From positions 22,408,501 to 22,472,500 of the forward strand of contig NC_092568.1 of the NCBI RefSeq assembly GCF_037975245.1: a stretch of 64,000 nt of DNA. The letters run 5' to 3'. Shown here piece by piece: positions 11,566 to 24,100 of this stretch. The DNA comes from Apostichopus japonicus (Eukaryota > Echinodermata > Holothuroidea > Aspidochirotida > Stichopodidae). The stretch's first letter is position 1; each line of letters begins with the position of its first letter. The notes beneath the pieces are model-generated. The model was not told the DNA's origin. It worked only from the letters and a program-made list of their open reading frames with translations, and did not search any database. Made by a program: the position numbers and the translations under genes.

Positions 11566-13538
11566 TGGTACAGTAGTCCCAGCAATATTGTCAAAGTAAA
11601 TTATAAGTGATCATAAGATTAATTAAGATTAATAATTAGCGTGTTAACAGTAATTACTGCTTCATTTTCGTATTAATATCAATCACGCACACAGAACGAA
11701 ACAGGGAATTTCCGATTGTTGGAGTTCTCTTCATTAGTCCAACTTGACCGTCATTATTTTTGACAAATTAACGAGTTGTATCGAAAGTTTACCGAAACAG
11801 GGAAACACAAGCGTAACTATCAACGTGTGTACTACACTTAGTGATTTGAGTGCGTAGCCCAATCGCCCTTGGCTGAACATCTTAACACCGGCTATAAGTC
11901 TAGCAAGCTTTTAACAATCAAACAAACAATTGGGAGGGGGGTTGAGTGGGCGAGGGGTACCTTTAGAGGGGCTAATACAATCAGGCGCACCGCTATGATC
12001 AAGATGGGGAAATGCTTTTAACATAAAAAAAATCCTATGCATGAGTAATTGTTCCGTTAAATCGGAATGTTTTGCCAAAAATGTTTTGCCAATAAATATC
12101 ATAAATATTAATTAGCTCCGATATGTGTCATCCATGTTGCTGAAGCCTATACCTATATTTATTAATCTCATAGAACCTGACGATGTAAGCCAAACCATTG
12201 TGAAATTAATTCTTCCGTTTCTCATTTGATAAGGAAATCGATTAAGAATTGAAGGTCACTGTTTTTCCAAGTAATTGAACACGTCTTTTGATGTTGTCAC
12301 GGAAAGAAACACGCAATGTTGACAAAAGTCGGAAACTATTATGATATTTGTGCTTGTAAAAGAATGCATGAAATTTAATAAAATAAGACACGAATGAATG
12401 AATTAACTGTACGAATAATGGTGACGAAACAGACGCGAGTGTGTGGAGTAGGGAATGGGTGGGTGGGTGGGGGGGGGGGGGTGGTATCCCTCCATTTGAT
12501 TCCTTTGTTAGAACAGGTCTTCCAAAGATTGGGTTTCGCTTTACTTTGACCAGAAATGGCCCTTAACCTACTTTTTGCACTTTCTTACTATGAACGTGAC
12601 ATGACCAAAACTGTCCAATATCCAGCAAGAAACATACTTTTGACAGGATTAACCAACTACTAGGGAATAAACTCCAAGTGTAAATCAATTGAGTTACAGA
12701 TCCATTCAGACATTCCCTTTAAAATATTTACATGAGTATATGAACTCTCTACAAAATCAAACTTTCCCTTAAGTACAATTAAACGTGTAGACAATGTTTT
12801 GTTGAACAATGCCAGAGAAGGTTATAGTAAACTCTGCTAACCTTTGACCTTGTCTTGAGACCCAACATATACATGTGAGGATAACCAGGTCTGCTAAAGT
12901 GAAGGTGCAAAAATGGCAACTAGTTTGATGTTGAGAACCTCATCAAATGTGAGCTTGAATCATTCAGCCTGTAGATCGCAAACTACTCATTATGAGCTTT
13001 AACCTCTAAATCTTTTGCTTTCTGTAACCCAACTATCAATTGATAATTGTTTTCACCTTGTTAACTTCCAATCCTAGTCAAAAAGAAATTGTCCCTGTTG
13101 TCTTCAACCTATTGGACAAAATTGGTTCAATCACTTGACAGTCAATCTGGCAATTAATTATGCCTTTAATTGACCTTTGCCCTGTTATCCATGTACAAAC
13201 ATTGTGCTCCATCCACCAATCAACCATTCACCAACTTTCATGCAAATCAGTGTCAATAACTCGGAAAAGAACCAATGTAATGATTACATGTTTGACCCCC
13301 AAATGACCTTTGATCTAATTTTTGTTTGGACGTATTCTATGAGTGTGTACAAGAACAAACATATATAATATGCCTATTAGGAGATATACTGTAAAATAAT
13401 ACATATAACACCAAACGCCACCAGGAAATATTTGAATCATCTCGGGGTAAAACTGTATATTTCCTCTATCTAATACTCGTCTTGTATAAAATGAGTTTCT
13501 GTGAGTGGATTCTGTGTAGCCTACTGTGTGAAAGAGTT
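11563..13538. other. intergenic DNA; unusual homogeneous block at about 12540-13370
   Basis: I see no gene. A G run and GGGT repeats lie at about 12456-12483. From about 12540 to 13370 the sequence has a different texture, with several TGACCTTTG/CAAATGACC-type words and little simple repeat, as in some old interspersed repeats of marine invertebrates. I cannot name a family. Confidence 0.4.
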
Positions 13539-13545
13539 ACATAGA

Positions 13546-13576
13546 CCAGGGAGCTGCTATAGACATTCAATAGCAG
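13546..13576. repeat. degenerate copy of the CAGGGAGCTGC hairpin repeat
   Basis: CCAGGGAGCTGC is followed by an imperfect inverted pair (CTGCTAT and AATAGCAG). It shares its first half with the palindromes at 18809 and 19134, but its second half differs and I see no clear flanking duplication. Confidence 0.5.
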
Positions 13577-14120
13577 TCGTAACGTTGAAGAGTAGGTTTG
13601 CAAATATTAGGTAGCTTACGGGACACTCTAACAGTGCCAGAAGGTCCCTCATTCTAGTACCACCGTGATCAGAAGAATATCTCTTTCCCCACCCACGCCT
13701 TTTCAGGCTGTCGCAATAAGATATGGCAAAGGGAAGAGTACACGGGGACCACAAAGACTGCAATCAAATGGGTATTTACGGTTTCACGAGGGTAGGGTAG
13801 GGGGGCGGAATCCCCTCCACAAAACTTCGATTACTCTCACGCATCCTTACCTCACCCAACAAACTAATTCATTTCTGTCAGGTGAGCCGCTGGCATGTGA
13901 CGATCATAAATGTACTCCCCCCCCCCATTCCCTCATCACCTTCCCGCCCCGCCTCCGCCCCCACGTATACACCACCTGAACAAGTGAAGTTCAAAAAGAC
14001 ACGTCAACACGCTCTTAGATCCACAGATGCAAACTGTATAATGGGCCGAACTATTTGTGACTTCCTTTAATCCCTATTTATTTGACATATATCGTTTGCA
14101 GCAATTAAAACGAGTGATCG

Positions 14121-14274
14121 AAGCATGATTGTAGGACATTCTGACGGATTTAAGCATGAGTGTAGGACATTATGGCGGATTTAAGCATGATTGTAGGATA
14201 TTACGACGATTTGAGCATGACTGTTGGACATTATGACGGATTTAGGCATGATTTTAGGACATTATGACGGATTT
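14121..14274. repeat. 31-bp minisatellite, five copies
   Basis: Five consecutive units start at 14121, 14152, 14183, 14213 and 14244; the third is 30 bp. Each follows the pattern AAGCATGATTGTAGGACATT then ATGACGGATTT, with a few substitutions. There is no long open frame through it. Confidence 0.93.
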
Positions 14275-14823
14275 ACTCATCGAGTAAAGTATAAAAACTG
14301 CATACCTTCTTTCTATTTCTTGAGTATAACATGTTAAACAAGGAGACTATACGCTATTCTTAAGCCATATTTTCCGGGCCACCTCCACATTATTGAACCC
14401 GGGCCCGGGCTGTAGCCCCATTCAGTCCCCAGTCCCTATCTCTTGCTAGGCCTGTTCATGAACAGCATTGTATCGCAATTGTGGTGTAAAGAATATCGAC
14501 AACTCTAACACAAAGGGTTGTATTAAAACTTTAAGTAACTTTTAAATACCACCAAAAGGGTTAGATAACTACCGTATGTCAACATAACCCCACAAAGTTA
14601 TAATACCGCATACTGCAACAAGCCTCAAAGAATGTTGAAGTGACTTTGTAACGGCCGCACGTACATGTCGAACTCCTTTCAGAGAATGTTATAGTTCTAT
14701 CAAGAGCTGATATATACATGTCTTTTTTTTTCTTTCTTTTTTGCACGTCAATGCTCCTTTAAGTAGGCTAATTACCCAACCCACTATCTACCTCCTATCC
14801 TCCCTCATGCCCCCATCGTCGAT

Positions 14824-14874
14824 GTACCCTGCCCCCCACCCCCCTCCACCCCACCCCCTCCACCCCACCCCCTT
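14824..14874. repeat. C-rich tandem repeat
   Basis: Repeated CCCCCTCCACCCCAC-type units, about 14 bp each. Confidence 0.8.
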
Positions 14875-16944
14875 CTCACTGAAGTAAGAAGTGACATGTA
14901 AACATCAATCCGTGCCTCATCACATTAATTATACCACCAACTTCATTAAGTCGTTTTGCTTATTACTTTATACATACACACACACACAATGTAGAGTGAC
15001 GACATTCTTAAAACAAAGCATTATTAAGTCAGAATCAACATATACGATCATATCTACATATAAATATATCTTTAATTAATTTTAGGTGCGCGACATTCTA
15101 AAATTCGATCACGTTACCTATATAGTCTGGAGCTGTGTGTGATGATTGTGTTCCTGTGATATTTATGCCGTGCACCCAGTCCCTGCTCGGTTTATGAGCA
15201 AAAGTTACTTTAACGAGAGTTAAGAACTGATTGATTCTATATTTTAGCGTGTAAATGATAAACTCTATGACTTTGTATAGACTAATAAGTGGTGGTGGAC
15301 CAGAGCGAGAATGAGTGAAGCTATATTTTCCGGTACACTTTATTTCCCTAAAGCAAATTTTAATATAGAAATATAAAAGTAAAATATTATCTCACCTTTC
15401 AAATAGTATTGAGTGCCGGTAGTGATACTTGTTTAAAGTCCCACTTTTGTTACATCGATATCGACTATTCGCTCTCTCTGGCAAAATAGTTCGAATTTAG
15501 TACTTTTTGACAGCCCCGCCGGTTTTTACTATCTTGCGTTTGTTAAAACCAGACTAATCCACTTTAAGATAATTCTCAAACGATAGAGAGTTGATCCATC
15601 TGATTATTGACTTGAAATCAGCAATGAATTGAATCTTGCAAGTTTTCCAAATAATAGAATTAATAACGAACGTGGAATTGACAAACTTCAGAAAGAAAGA
15701 CAAAAAAGAAACCCTCTCTTGCGTCCATCGATCTCTTTTAAATCTCTCTCGAATCTGGAAACGGTATGTATCGCTTTTTTGTTTTTTTGTAAATCGAAAT
15801 GTTTCAAAAGTTGCTTCTTCCTTCGTGTATGATCAATAGGGAACTAATTAGCTTGGAAGATACGCTGATAGATAACAGAAGTTACGAACCCGTCCGTGGC
15901 TGATTCTGAGCGACACGTTGTGGTTCGGTATCGTGGGACGGTCACATCCAGTCCAGTCCAACTGTCGCCAAAACCGGGTATCGCATAAATTACAGGAGTT
16001 TACAAAACCGCCACTTAGAAAGACGTACTGTTTCTTTTGTAAGGTAACTGTCAAAATTTGACCTATAGTGTTTGAAGGTTGGGACGTTGTAATGAGGATG
16101 ATATTGATCGGAAATATTTTGGTTCAAGTCCAATTAAATTGCATCGACACCTCCTATGGATTGGTATACGACTGTTCTATGGTCAGTTTACTCAGGTATC
16201 TCCAGCAGATTATGCAAAGGAACAGATCTGAATTTCGAGAAGAAAAAAAACTTTTGCGGCAAACTTTTTTTTTTTTTTTTTTAAAGACCTACACGCGACC
16301 ACGAAACTTGACGCCTTTGGTCGTTGTTGGACTCGACAGATAAAGAAAAAGTTAAAGAGCTTTCGGAAACACTATAAACATTGAGAGAATTATATCTGTT
16401 GACGAAATAGCATGAAATTCCTCACTCAAACGATCTCTGTAAACAAAATAAAATCCAATGTAAAAACAGAAGAAGAAAAAGAAGAAGAAAATAAAGGGAA
16501 AAGATGATGTCACACTTGATCCCAGAGAGTCTTAGCTGACATGAAGTGGCTTTACTTTTTATTAGACTTTGGAGTTTGCTTGGTAAGTCAAGCAAGTTCA
16601 CGTAACGGATATGAACAGTTTACCGTAGGCAAACATACACCGGCTATAGCTAGTGGTCCCAGTTGTAGGCTGTTGACTGGCAGACGTCTAACTCAACTCT
16701 AGTGGTGACTGCCGAGCGGAGTCGACTTTAAGGAAAGCCGTGATACGGTTTTAGTGGTTACTAGGGAAATGGCGAGCTGAATTCAACCAACAAAAAAACT
16801 TCGTTACGTTTTAGTTTGGAAGTTGTCTAGTATATGTCTTTTAGGGAAATACACGTTGGATTATTCACTACAAGTCTTTAATGATCTTGTTTGTTGAAGT
16901 TCAACGTGACACTGTATGGAACTGGTCTCGAAACGATCACTTTT
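14875..16944. other. intergenic DNA, no gene seen
   Basis: AT-rich with a short CA repeat near 14975, a T homopolymer near 16266-16281 and purine-rich GAAGAA tracts near 16470. The two overlapping plus-strand ORFs at 15629-15839 are in different frames and neither is protein-like. Confidence 0.5.
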
Positions 16945-17020
16945 GATTGGTTTGTTTACAAGACGTCACTCAATGCGCCTGCGCAAATGATGAATCTCCT
17001 CCACTAATTGCCATGTTGGC
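16945..17020. promoter_or_regulatory. promoter-like cluster of factor sites
   Basis: Within 76 bases lie GATTGG (an inverted CCAAT box), GACGTCAC (CRE-like), TGCGCCTGCGCA (NRF1-like, one mismatch) and GCCATGTTGGCGCC (YY1-like/GC-rich). Such clusters are typical of TATA-less animal promoters. I could not find a convincing first exon on either side, so this is a weak call. Confidence 0.25.
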
Positions 17021-17960
17021 GCCGCCTCTTGTATACTGCTGTTTCTGCTACTTGGCACTTCGAAATGACGATAAAAATAGCCTCCTGCTAAGAGTTCCTA
17101 CCCACGAGGCAAGATCGAATAGCATAAAAAACTTTGCAAAAATTCTTCGGGAATGAACCCTTACTCACTGAAGCAATGTAGCGAGAACTTATTTTATAGC
17201 AGAAACTGATACTTGTCATTTTTTTTCTTCCTGATATATCTGTGTGTGTGTGCGTTTAGTGTGCTTGTTGTAATTTTCTTTTTGTGTGGCTCGTTCTCTC
17301 ACTTTAGACTGTTAGGCATCTCTGGCGCTTGTTAGTCGGTCGAAGAGCCGGGCAGCTGGCGGGTTGATAGACCAGCCGGCTGCGTCGGGGTCGTAGGGTC
17401 GCATCTAACTTGTTGTTCTGTTTGTTGTGTTACGTGGGTTTGAATTACGACTAAAATCAGTTACATGTTATGCGAAACGGTGGCAAGGCAGGCGCATCAT
17501 TAGACCATGTCCAAAAGTAAAACAATGTATCCGCTTAGTGTATATCTTTACTTCTCTTTTTTCTTGTGTGTTTGAAGAGAATTTTTTTCCTTCTATAGTT
17601 TTGCGTCTTATTATTTTGTTTCGTGAGAAGGAGGAGACGCATTTTCAGAAGCCCAGTGACATTTTCAGGAAAAGGATTTTAAAGGTATCATATGGCGTAT
17701 CACCTATTATCCCGATGTATAACTGAATAGTCTCAGGTAGATATGTCTGTGTGTGTATGTATGTCTGTGTGTTGTCTGTAGATGACACGTTTATATGTCC
17801 TAGAAAATGTCACCTCTCCTCTATACTCCCGAATTGTTCACAAATGATAAAAACAAACATTAGAAATGGACGAGACGGGGAGAAACAATTTAAACAACCG
17901 CAATTATCATTTAAATTGGTTTATCGAAATACATTGTGTGATTAATGAAACTGCTCTGTC

Positions 17961-17980
17961 ACGCATGCGTACGCATGCGT
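17961..17980. repeat. perfect 20-bp palindrome
   Basis: ACGCATGCGTACGCATGCGT is its own reverse complement and also a direct repeat of ACGCATGCGT. It resembles two back-to-back NRF1 half-sites. Confidence 0.8.
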
Positions 17981-18279
17981 GGTTAAAATGATTGCCTATC
18001 GTCATTGGTGTTCTCATACAGAGAGATGAAACACAGTATTGCATTGAGTCGTGTTATGGTCATATCCACAGCATTGCAATGACCGATAGGTCCACCTTGT
18101 CATTACGATTCCGTAAGCCATTTCATGTTTATTCACCAACATTATAGATGAAGGGCATTTTTTTTTTTTTAGGTTTCTGTGACCGTCTCATGTGACGTTG
18201 ATTGATCACGATATAAGTGACATTGGAACAATTGGTTCATAATTATCGTGAGGTAGGAGAGACTAGTCTGTCGCGCGAG

Positions 18280-18325
18280 TGACGTAAGGGTACATTATCT
18301 TGAGCTCTTGATTTGCGCATGCGCA
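18280..18325. promoter_or_regulatory. CRE-like and NRF1-like sites
   Basis: TGACGTAA at 18280-18287 and a perfect palindromic NRF1 consensus, TGCGCATGCGCA, at 18314-18325 lie close together. Known motif preferences support possible binding. No adjacent first exon is evident. Confidence 0.25.
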
Positions 18326-18800
18326 CAGTTTGACATCAGGTAAAACTAAATCAGTTCCGTGATCCTTCTAGCTTTACTCTTCTCTTGCTGCTTGTCATAG
18401 ACGAACACGTACCGCCTGAAAACCGAGAATGTGACTTTGATGCAGGGACCCCGACACATGGGTTTCAGAATGAGGTACGAGGGGGCACTCCGCCTTTCTC
18501 CACCTCTCTCCACCTCTCTCTCTCTTTGAGAGACTACTACGAGTATACGCAAGCTATAACCCAATACATATAGGGGGTTTGATGTAGAAGTCAATTAGAC
18601 AACTCTTTAACGGTTATAATACAAATGTTCCTTGAAACCCCATGCAGTCGGGAAGTTTTCGGCAATCAAATGATAAAATATTGTATACGTCTGTTACAAA
18701 CAGCTGCCCGATATGCGTTACAATCACTGGCACAGAAGGTTCTACTTACGTCTGCCAACATATATATGCGGGAAGATAATACTGCAATTCCCCGTGAAAC

Positions 18801-18846
18801 TGTATAACCAGGGAGCTGCGTTAGAGTAGCAGCTCCCTTGTATTAC
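18801..18846. mobile_element. 30-bp palindromic insertion with near-perfect 8-bp flanking repeat
   Basis: The core (18809-18838) starts CAGGGAGCTGC and ends GCAGCTCCCT, a perfect 10-bp inverted repeat with a 10-bp centre. It is flanked by TGTATAAC (left) and TGTATTAC (right), 7 of 8 matching. It has the same design as the insertions at 28311 and 41375. Confidence 0.6.
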
Positions 18847-19132
18847 TGATAACAGACCTATACCTCGCAGGTCAGTCTCGAGTAATCGATACAACTCGAA
18901 TAATCGTATACGCGGTTAAACGGCGGTAAAAGGAATAATTCATATCGATGTATGAAACATTGATAGGTTACTTGTACCGGAATAATTCATGCTGATGAGT
19001 AAACTGACAGGGTCATATACGCCTACATGCGACAGTCACAAAGCCTGCCCTCAAGAAACAAGAAAAGAACGAAGAAAGAAGAGGAAAACGCAACATATCC
19101 TTCTGACTATCATCCGGGAATCTTATTAAATA

Positions 19133-19158
19133 CCCAGGGAGCTGCACAGCTCCCCTGG
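19133..19158. repeat. palindromic CAGGGAGCTG hairpin
   Basis: CCCAGGGAGCTG and CAGCTCCCCTGG form an inverted pair with almost no loop. It belongs to the same family by sequence, but I found no flanking duplication. Confidence 0.6.
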
Positions 19159-21169
19159 TGTAGCTATACCATAGGCGCCACTCGTATCATGCCATAAATT
19201 TTACATTCGTTCGTCAAACTCATTATAAGCGACGAGCTACACAGCCAATGTGATCTGTAATAAATAGAGGGCAGTATTCCCCCGTCGTTTAATAATTCAT
19301 AATCCATGTAGATGTACAGATATGTGCCTAGTATGAATACCTAGTAAATATGTAATGGCTGCGCTATTTGCATCTGAATTATCAAAACTAGACACACAAC
19401 TTGTATGATACGCCACTAACGGTTGCTTGAACATATTTGTTTAAAAGCAATTGGAGTTGGAAATTTGAAGTCAAATTGTTTTCTGTTGTTTCGTATAATA
19501 CAATTTTCGAAACTATCAGGTATAAGGGGTGGGGGGGCTGGGGCAGGGCAGGTGTTGGTGACTACAACGTACGTTTTCACGATTCCACACTTGAAGTCTC
19601 CTGATCTAAGGCTTAGGAGAATATATTCAAAATAGAATTTAGTTTAAAATTTTATTTTGGGAGGTGAGGGGAAGGGAGGGGAGGGGAGAGGAGAGGAAGT
19701 ACTATTATTCGCATGGTCGCAAGGGTATGACGAATATACCTACTACACCCAATGAGATGCTTTAAAAAGAATACGCTTCACCTGGCAAAGTTTCCCAGTT
19801 GAGGGCCGATTATTTGTCCCAAAGTGAAATCGTTCACGTATGGGTTTGACCAGTACCAGGCCGTTTATGGAGACAACCCCCCCCCCCCCACACACACACA
19901 CCACTCTGCGCTGCGCGCTCACTTCATCAGTATCCATATATATTTGAAACCTAGTAATTAACACCCTTTTATGCTACACGTTCACGTGGCCTGGGCCCAC
20001 CGTCAAACGGCGAAGCGACCACAACTCCATTGGTCGCGTGCGAAAACTCATATTATGTATATAGTATAATGTGTGCTTTTATCCGAGTCCACGGAAGGCC
20101 GTAGATAACGTAAGATTTTTTTAAGTAGCATATATACGCACGCAGCCGTGAGTTACTATAGTAAAGAAGTTGTCATATTTATCAGCAAATTGAAATATTG
20201 CGGATAACTTAGTGGAAGAGACCGTCGCCCTTTTCGACAAGTACTGGGCCCCTCTGGCCCTCTGCACCCTCGTCTGGCGCCAACGTACACTAATTATGTT
20301 CATGTTATATCAAGAATGGGTTGCCCTTAGTCTTCCATAAACATCGTACCCCGACATTTGTGTAAGCGATGCCCACCCAACTCGAAGTTACGGTGACAGC
20401 TTCTCGGCTTGACAATGTTTTAAATGTCTCTTCACTACATGATTTGCTAAGGAACGATACTGTGCAAATTACTGTTCAAATTTCAGGCACTTAAAGATGT
20501 CACGAACGGAATTTTTGAACTGAAAAAAACACATGACTTGAAAATACAAAAACAAAACATTGTCGAGGAATTGGTTGAAATGGTTGTTCGTGTACAACTG
20601 GTAGCCAGGATACCACACGAAATTAAGAATGTTATATTCGTGACCTTTGACCTATAGTCTATAATACTACGTAATAATGTTAGCGAGGATCGTAAATTAG
20701 TAATAAGATTTCAACACGAGTGAAGGAGGGTTAACTTTAAAATAAAAGGAGAACAAACACACATACACCGAGACTGCATGGGAGGGATCAGCTCCTAATA
20801 TACGAACTAGCCCTCCCTTCACGGTAGCTGATGGCTCCGAAAGAAAAACAACAAATAAAAAAGGAAAATATAAAAAAAGGAAAAGAAAACACGATACATA
20901 TATTAAAACATGATTGTTTTATGTAATATAAACAAAGCTAGACCTAGCTGTGTAAACAGTCATACGACCCATACATGTATTGTTTTGTTAAAAAGTGTGA
21001 AGTTTATTTGATAAACAGGGGGAAAAAAGAAAACCCGTTGGTATATTTCACGTCTTCTATAAAGTTGGGAATTGCGAGCGTATACATTGGCCCCTGCACA
21101 TACCTAGTTGGCAATAAATGTTTACTCTGAAAAGTGCACTGCGCTAGTAAAAAACCCAGAGTTTAAGTA
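19159..21169. other. intergenic DNA, no gene seen
   Basis: It contains a G/A-rich tract (about 19654-19699), a C run then CA repeat near 19877-19902, and A-rich stretches. GGAATAATTCAT-type words just left of it (18930-19000) occur twice. No exon is recognisable. Confidence 0.5.
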
Positions 21170-21181
21170 GCAGCTCCCTGG
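21170..21181. repeat. half-copy of the hairpin repeat
   Basis: GCAGCTCCCTGG matches the right arm of the element at 18809. The left arm is diverged (CCCAGAGTTT). This is a degenerate or truncated copy. Confidence 0.4.
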
Positions 21182-24100
21182 TATTATAGTCTCTAGCGAA
21201 GGCGTCTTAGTGATTTCATTAAGAACGATTGATTGTTTTTAATGTTATGTTTTATCGAGCTATGACGTGCTTGTCTGGGGGATTTCCCCTAATTACACTA
21301 ACAATAAATCAATCCTTCAAGCAATTTGTTCACGTTTAAAAAAGATAAAGAAATGAAAAAGGAAAGTGGAGAGGGGGGAAATAAATAAATGGCGACATGA
21401 AAATGTATTGCTAATGTTTTTTTCTGTTATCCTAAAGTTGAAAATTAATTAGTTGAAGTATACCAGGGAAGATAATTGCAGTAGAAGCTGCCGACTGAGA
21501 AATTATTAACGATGTTTTAAAATGAGGTTAAGTACGGCAAATAAGCCAAACAATGTAGCTATAGGCTGAGTATATGTTATGATTATGCTCTCAATGGCGC
21601 ATTCGCTTAAATCAATTCCCTGCTGACATGACTGACAAGAGGAAGGGGGGGTGATCGGGAGTTACTGCCCGAGACCCAGGGTCCATCAGGGGACCCAGGA
21701 TTTATCAGGGAACCCTAGAAAGAATTGTATATTATCAGAATATTTCATTTTTAAAACAGTGGATAAAAAATTAACATTTAGGCCTGCACTGAGGAAGCGA
21801 TGGCATCATCAATATAGCCTTAAAGATCTGCTTTATTTGGCTCCAATTATAGCAGGCTATAGCTAGGAAAGTTTTGTTATTACGTAATCGACCTGCCACG
21901 GTCGTAAATCGACAGTATAGGCTCTACAATTAGCCTGCATAGCTTCTTAACACCTTTAGGCTCATTGTGTAAACACTGTGTGGAATATGTTCATGTCTAC
22001 AGTGTAGTTAATCATACAGCGTTCACACAAAGACCCTCATACAAGACAAAATATTTGGCAGGCGTTGCAGACTAATTGGTAAAAAAGAGGTCATTTTACG
22101 ACCAAGGCAGGTCGATTACGTCATCTCAAGAAATTTTCCATGATAGCGTGCTATAGTTGATACCGTCGATACCGGTGAAGATCATTGGGGTCACGTTACA
22201 TATTTATGCATGAGTATAGTTTATGTGCTTTATAATAGAATCGAGACACTGCATAAGGCAAAAGAAGATACTGGGCAAAACTGAATATCAGTTCGTTGAA
22301 ATAACATTTAGATTTGTTTCGTGACCAGGATCTATCTTCTGTGATATTTCTTTAAAGAAAAAAAGAAGATTCGTTATTCTTTTAACAATTTCATATACAG
22401 CCTACTCATCAATATTATTCACCACCCCTGCGGCGGAAGATGTTACCCTATTATCTGGGTTATCTTGTCGGTCCATCTGATAGGAGGCACATGTCCTGAT
22501 TTAAGGTAGCACTTCTTAAAATGTCATGAAATATCGTAAGATAATCCGGGATGAGCCTGTGTCTTAGTGACATGTAATACATCAACATTATCAATTACAG
22601 ATAGTCTTATGTTGATTTATTATCACTAAGAGTTAACATTAATGAAAATTGTGTTTTTTAGTTTGTAATTTTTTATATAAAGTACATAATATCCGTTAGA
22701 AAGACATGTCTTGGCCATTGGCCCCTACTTTACCTCCCAACCAGCCGACAGGTGTAACCAGGTGAGCGACACTGAATACTATACACAAATACAAAAAAAA
22801 ATGAAGAAGGAAAGAAAAGTGCAAAGAAAGAAATGAAAGTTATAGGAGATAAAATGAGCTGCTGAACAGCCGAACCTGGTTAAGAATTAACCTGAACTAG
22901 ATCTGCTGTATCGTAAATGTAGGTCTGAAGACACAATCACTCTTTGAATGGAAAGGGGCAGTGGCAGGGGCGGGATTTGATGTTTGAAAGTATGGAGTAG
23001 GGGAAACACAGGGGGCGGGGGGGGGTCTAAGTCATGGATTGTCCTGCACCTCTATGTAACTCATAGATGTAATATGGTGCAATATTGATATATATATAGG
23101 TTATTTTCCAGTAATAGTTGTGTATTTGATAATGTAATTATGCTATCCGCATAAAAGTGTTGCCAAATTTATTAAGCTACATAAAAAGTAACAAATGGTC
23201 AATCTTACATGTAATGAAGAGCTGGACGGTGCCCATTGACACTCTAATAGGTGCAACTTTCTTCATTATTATAAATTATATAATAAATTATAAATAAGTA
23301 TAAAGGTATCGCAAAGTTGTCAGTATTGCGGTGGCATAACCAACCAAGTTACATATATCGAATCGGAAAAAACAGCCAACTCAAGGAAAAAGTAGGGGTT
23401 GGGGAATGCCCCTTGCCTCCTGTAATCCCGCCACTGGAAGGGGGCTCTACTCACAAGAACGCCCTTTTCCATCCATCCAATGCACCTCTCCCCAAGCAAT
23501 CTTCGTCACTTACAAACGCCATTCACTGCTAATTATTTTTCTTTTTTTTTTGCTTTAAAAAGAAGTAAATGTCCATTATTTCGTCATTCTATTGCAAGGG
23601 TTCTCAACTTGGCGGTCCACTGGCCTTTGCTTCAACGAATACTTTTTTTCTCTGGCGTACGTAGACATTTAATTGAGAACCGCCGTTCTGATAGTATATT
23701 AGTGTTTCATTCCCATACCCACATAAGTACAATCATCATTCAGCGATCTGTATAGGCTTGATTGTAAATTAAATACAACTATTGCTTTGCGCGTTCAAAT
23801 TCGCTCTTTTCATTAACAGTATTTCATGACATGCGTATTACACTATACCTAACCCGACTCACGAGATTAAGTATAGAGTGAACCATGATTTCAATATAAT
23901 ATGCTAGACAAAACGCAAAATGGTCACATCTTACCAAATGTTTACACTCCCTTGACTTGCCACAACCGTTCCATTTCATCTTACTGAGATAATTCTAAAA
24001 AGTTAAGCCTTCCCAACAAAATTTGTGGGAATTACATATAATTTGCGGAAAGAAGACTCTAGCACCATGTCAAACTAGACAAGGGGATCTTAAAAGAAAA

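Noticed and set aside
23599-23681. Mini hAT element with GGTTCTCAA inverted ends
   Set aside because: The inverted repeat is real but short, the outer ends do not match and there is no 8-bp duplication.
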